Below are positions 62,344 through 64,000 of a stretch of DNA of 64,000 nt, piece after piece. The DNA is from UBA4582 sp038106185 (lineage in GTDB: Bacteria > Pseudomonadota > Gammaproteobacteria > Pseudomonadales > Azotimanducaceae). Where the stretch lies: the NCBI GenBank assembly GCA_038106185.1, contig JAYODE010000007.1:39806-103805 (forward strand), in the 5' to 3' direction. The stretch's first letter is position 1. The number at the start of each line of letters is the position of its first letter. The notes under the pieces are model-generated. The model was given only the letters and a program-made list of their open reading frames with translations. It was not told the origin of the DNA and made no database searches. The position numbers and the translations under genes are program-made.

Positions 62344-63071
62344 GCCACATCTCCTTCTGCTAGGGTGCGCACTCACAAACAGGTCGGCTCCTTAACTTTT
62401 TATAATGACAGGATCATCCAGCGCCCTCCTACTCGACCGCAATATCCTCATTCCGTTGTGCGCAAAGTAAAAGTGAAAAAGACCGTGCGCCCTGAACCTG
62501 ACTCCTACTCACCCAGTAAAAATAGTCATTAAAAGACCCCATCTACTGTGGACTACTCGCTGTAAACAGACGAGGCGCGGGTTGGGACTCACCTTTTGCG
62601 AACGACATCTTTCGATAGCGCCATCCTGCTGCATCAAGCCAGGTTCATACTCATCACAACAAATCGGCGCTTCAACTGGAGGGGCATCTCTAAGTTGTGG
62701 TACTTGCGTTGAGTCCTAGCCAATAAAGAATGTGCTGCGCAGCGCGAAAACAGCAGGTCTATTCGACGAACCGGATTCATCAACGCATTCAAAATTGACA
62801 GAGAGCAAGTCATAAAAGGCGACTTCAGGCTATTTTTCCTACCTTTCGACGCTTAGCACTTGTTTTTTTGTTTCCTGCTGTTTGTTTCTTGCTTCTTGAT
62901 TCTTGTTTCTCGTTTCTTGTTTCTTGTTTCTCGTTTCTTGCTTCTTGTTTTCTGCTCTAAATTTTTTGCGCTTTGTTGAGTTTGCTAGCTGCTGCACTTC
63001 GAGCATGCCTACTGCCGCACGAAAAGTGGGCCTGCACCTTATTCACATCAAATACCAGGTTGGATAACTTT
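62344..63071. other. Long intergenic region upstream of the collagen-like gene
   Basis: 728 bases without a recognised gene. The right part contains a T-rich heptanucleotide repeat (62885-62954). The left part has no clear promoter, RNA or reading frame. Confidence 0.6.
62885..62954. repeat. Ten tandem 7-bp repeats (TTTCTTG type)
   Basis: Ten units in register: four TTTCTTG, two CTTCTTG, one ATTCTTG, two TTTCTCG and a final TTTTCTG. They end 117 bases before the start codon of the collagen-like gene. Short tandem repeats upstream of surface-protein genes can vary in number and alter promoter spacing. Confidence 0.85.
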
Positions 63072-64000
63072 ATGATCGGACTATCACCGACGCGTTTTCT
63101 ATATATGTTCTTCGCAGTTTTAACAGTGATCACCTCGACCGCCATGGCCGATGTTGAGATTCAGGAGGTCCAAGTTGTCTACGGTCTTAATGGGCAACCA
63201 GAGGCTCTGGTCATCTATGGTACTGATTTTGGCACAACTGTTCCTGGGCCGCCTGGAATTGGCAAGCCGATTGTCTACTTCGGGACGCAAGATCCACCCT
63301 TAACCATTTCCGCCAATCAATTCGCCTGTGATTACGCGGTGAATCTACCCCCTGCTCCTCTGGAAACACTAGGTACCGATTGTGTCGTCGCGGATGTTCC
63401 GCCAGGTTCACCTAACGGTGATTACCTTCTTTTGTTGGAGGGTACTGTTGCGGACGTGAGTTGTGAGGTAGATGGTAAACCGGTCGAATTGTTGTTCACC
63501 TATACTGGCGATAATTGCTCGGCGAGTACCTATGACCCCAGTGGTAGTCTCAAACATACCTGTATCGATCTGTCAGGACTCGGAACAAGTATCGATATAG
63601 AGGCGACTGGTAGAGATGCGAGCAAATTTATTATCGACCCGGTTTCCGGCATTAATATCGGAGAAACCTTTACCGTCACCTCTACTACGTTAGGTGCAAA
63701 TCTTTCTAACAACTTTGACTTGGATGTTTTCAGTAATGGACAGCTAGCTCAGCAACTGTCAATTCACATGTCATGCTCAGCACCTCTGGCGACAGGTGAT
63801 CAGTTCGGTGCATTGAACCTCACCCGATATGTGCCCGTGGGTGCTGCGGGCTATTCTGATGAATACGATCTGACTATCGGTGCCATTGGTCCCCAAGGTG
63901 TCCAGGGTGAAACCGGCCCAATAGGTCCACAGGGAGTCGCCGGGGCTGACGGTCTTGATGGTGCCAATGGCCTCGACGGCGCGACAGGTCCGCAAGGTCC
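63072..64000 (+). CDS. Secreted collagen-like repeat protein (cut by window end)
   Basis: An open frame from the ATG at 63072 to the end of the window (309 codons, no stop). It starts with a signal peptide (FLYMFFAVLTVITSTAMA, cleavage near residue 27). An IPT/TIG-like beta-rich region follows (VEIQEVQVVYGLNGQPEAL, IYGTDFG; several Cys), then a second domain. From about residue 270 Gly-X-Y triplets appear (GAIGPQGVQGETGPIGPQG, GADGLDGANGLDGATGPQG). Such bacterial collagens form extracellular or surface filaments. The full length and C-terminal domain lie outside the window. Confidence 0.85.
   Translation, partial: MIGLSPTRFLYMFFAVLTVITSTAMADVEIQEVQVVYGLNGQPEALVIYGTDFGTTVPGPPGIGKPIVYFGTQDPPLTISANQFACDYAVNLPPAPLETLGTDCVVADVPPGSPNGDYLLLLEGTVADVSCEVDGKPVELLFTYTGDNCSASTYDPSGSLKHTCIDLSGLGTSIDIEATGRDASKFIIDPVSGINIGETFTVTSTTLGANLSNNFDLDVFSNGQLAQQLSIHMSCSAPLATGDQFGALNLTRYVPVGAAGYSDEYDLTIGAIGPQGVQGETGPIGPQGVAGADGLDGANGLDGATGPQG

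Noticed and set aside
62885..62954. Possible CRISPR array
   Set aside because: Units are 7 bases, contiguous and without spacers.

Overview
The window looks like a scaffold from a marine-type gammaproteobacterium, probably near the Halieaceae/Spongiibacteraceae; that rank is inference. Grounds: the gammaproteobacterial gene order miaB–phoH(ybeZ)–ybeY–corC–lnt at the left end, a DUF1820 protein, a PHA-granule locus with phaR and phasins, a wax ester synthase, a CYP153-type P450, a large TonB-dependent receptor and many acyl-CoA, ester and ketone metabolism genes. Six runs of exactly 100 N mark scaffold joins. Four are flanked by the same sequence on both sides, two of them by exactly 55 nt, so they look like unmerged overlaps rather than missing DNA.

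Layout. 1-6.6 kb: housekeeping (tRNA thiomethylation, rRNA maturation, lipoprotein acylation, folate). 6.7-10.1 kb: alcohol dehydrogenase, serine hydrolase, an orphan biotinyl domain protein and enoyl-CoA hydratase. 10.1-14.7 kb: a four-gene GldA/GldF/GldG-like ABC operon with a DUF4340 protein. 14.9-20.4 kb: HAD hydrolase, phaR, lipase-like hydrolase, wax synthase and two phasins. The phasin promoters carry an identical 37-bp operator architecture that is a good candidate PhaR site. 20.5-24.2 kb: DUF6489, SDR and NUDIX genes, then a thiol-redox pair on the minus strand made of gshB and, upstream of it, a DsbA/FrnE-like gene whose first active-site Cys codon is TGA. A bacterial SECIS-like hairpin follows that TGA, so this is a strong selenoprotein candidate that ordinary gene calling truncates.

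24.3-33 kb: catabolic genes (LLM oxidoreductase, MFS transporter, MaoC dehydratase, class III CoA transferase, AraC regulator divergent from CYP153, SDR). 32.7-46.4 kb: mixed accessory genes (serine hydrolase, MATE pump, methyltransferase, FAD oxidase, two glycosyltransferases, amidase, D-aminoacylase-like amidohydrolase, Baeyer-Villiger monooxygenase, small secreted proteins). 46.9-49.8 kb: TonB-dependent receptor. 50-54.8 kb: a methyltransferase fusion divergent from two tandem TPR-sulfotransferases. 55-60 kb: a small secreted protein, a DUF4880 protein, and a ThDP enzyme paired with an aldehyde dehydrogenase. 60-62.4 kb: a glutamate-synthase-like flavoprotein interrupted by a gap, and a DCC thiol oxidoreductase. 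63.1 kb to the end: the start of a secreted collagen-like repeat protein, preceded by a 10-copy heptanucleotide repeat.

No rRNA, tRNA, CRISPR array, complete insertion sequence or prophage was recognised. Coordinates of starts were adjusted where a ribosome binding site or family alignment pointed to an internal start.
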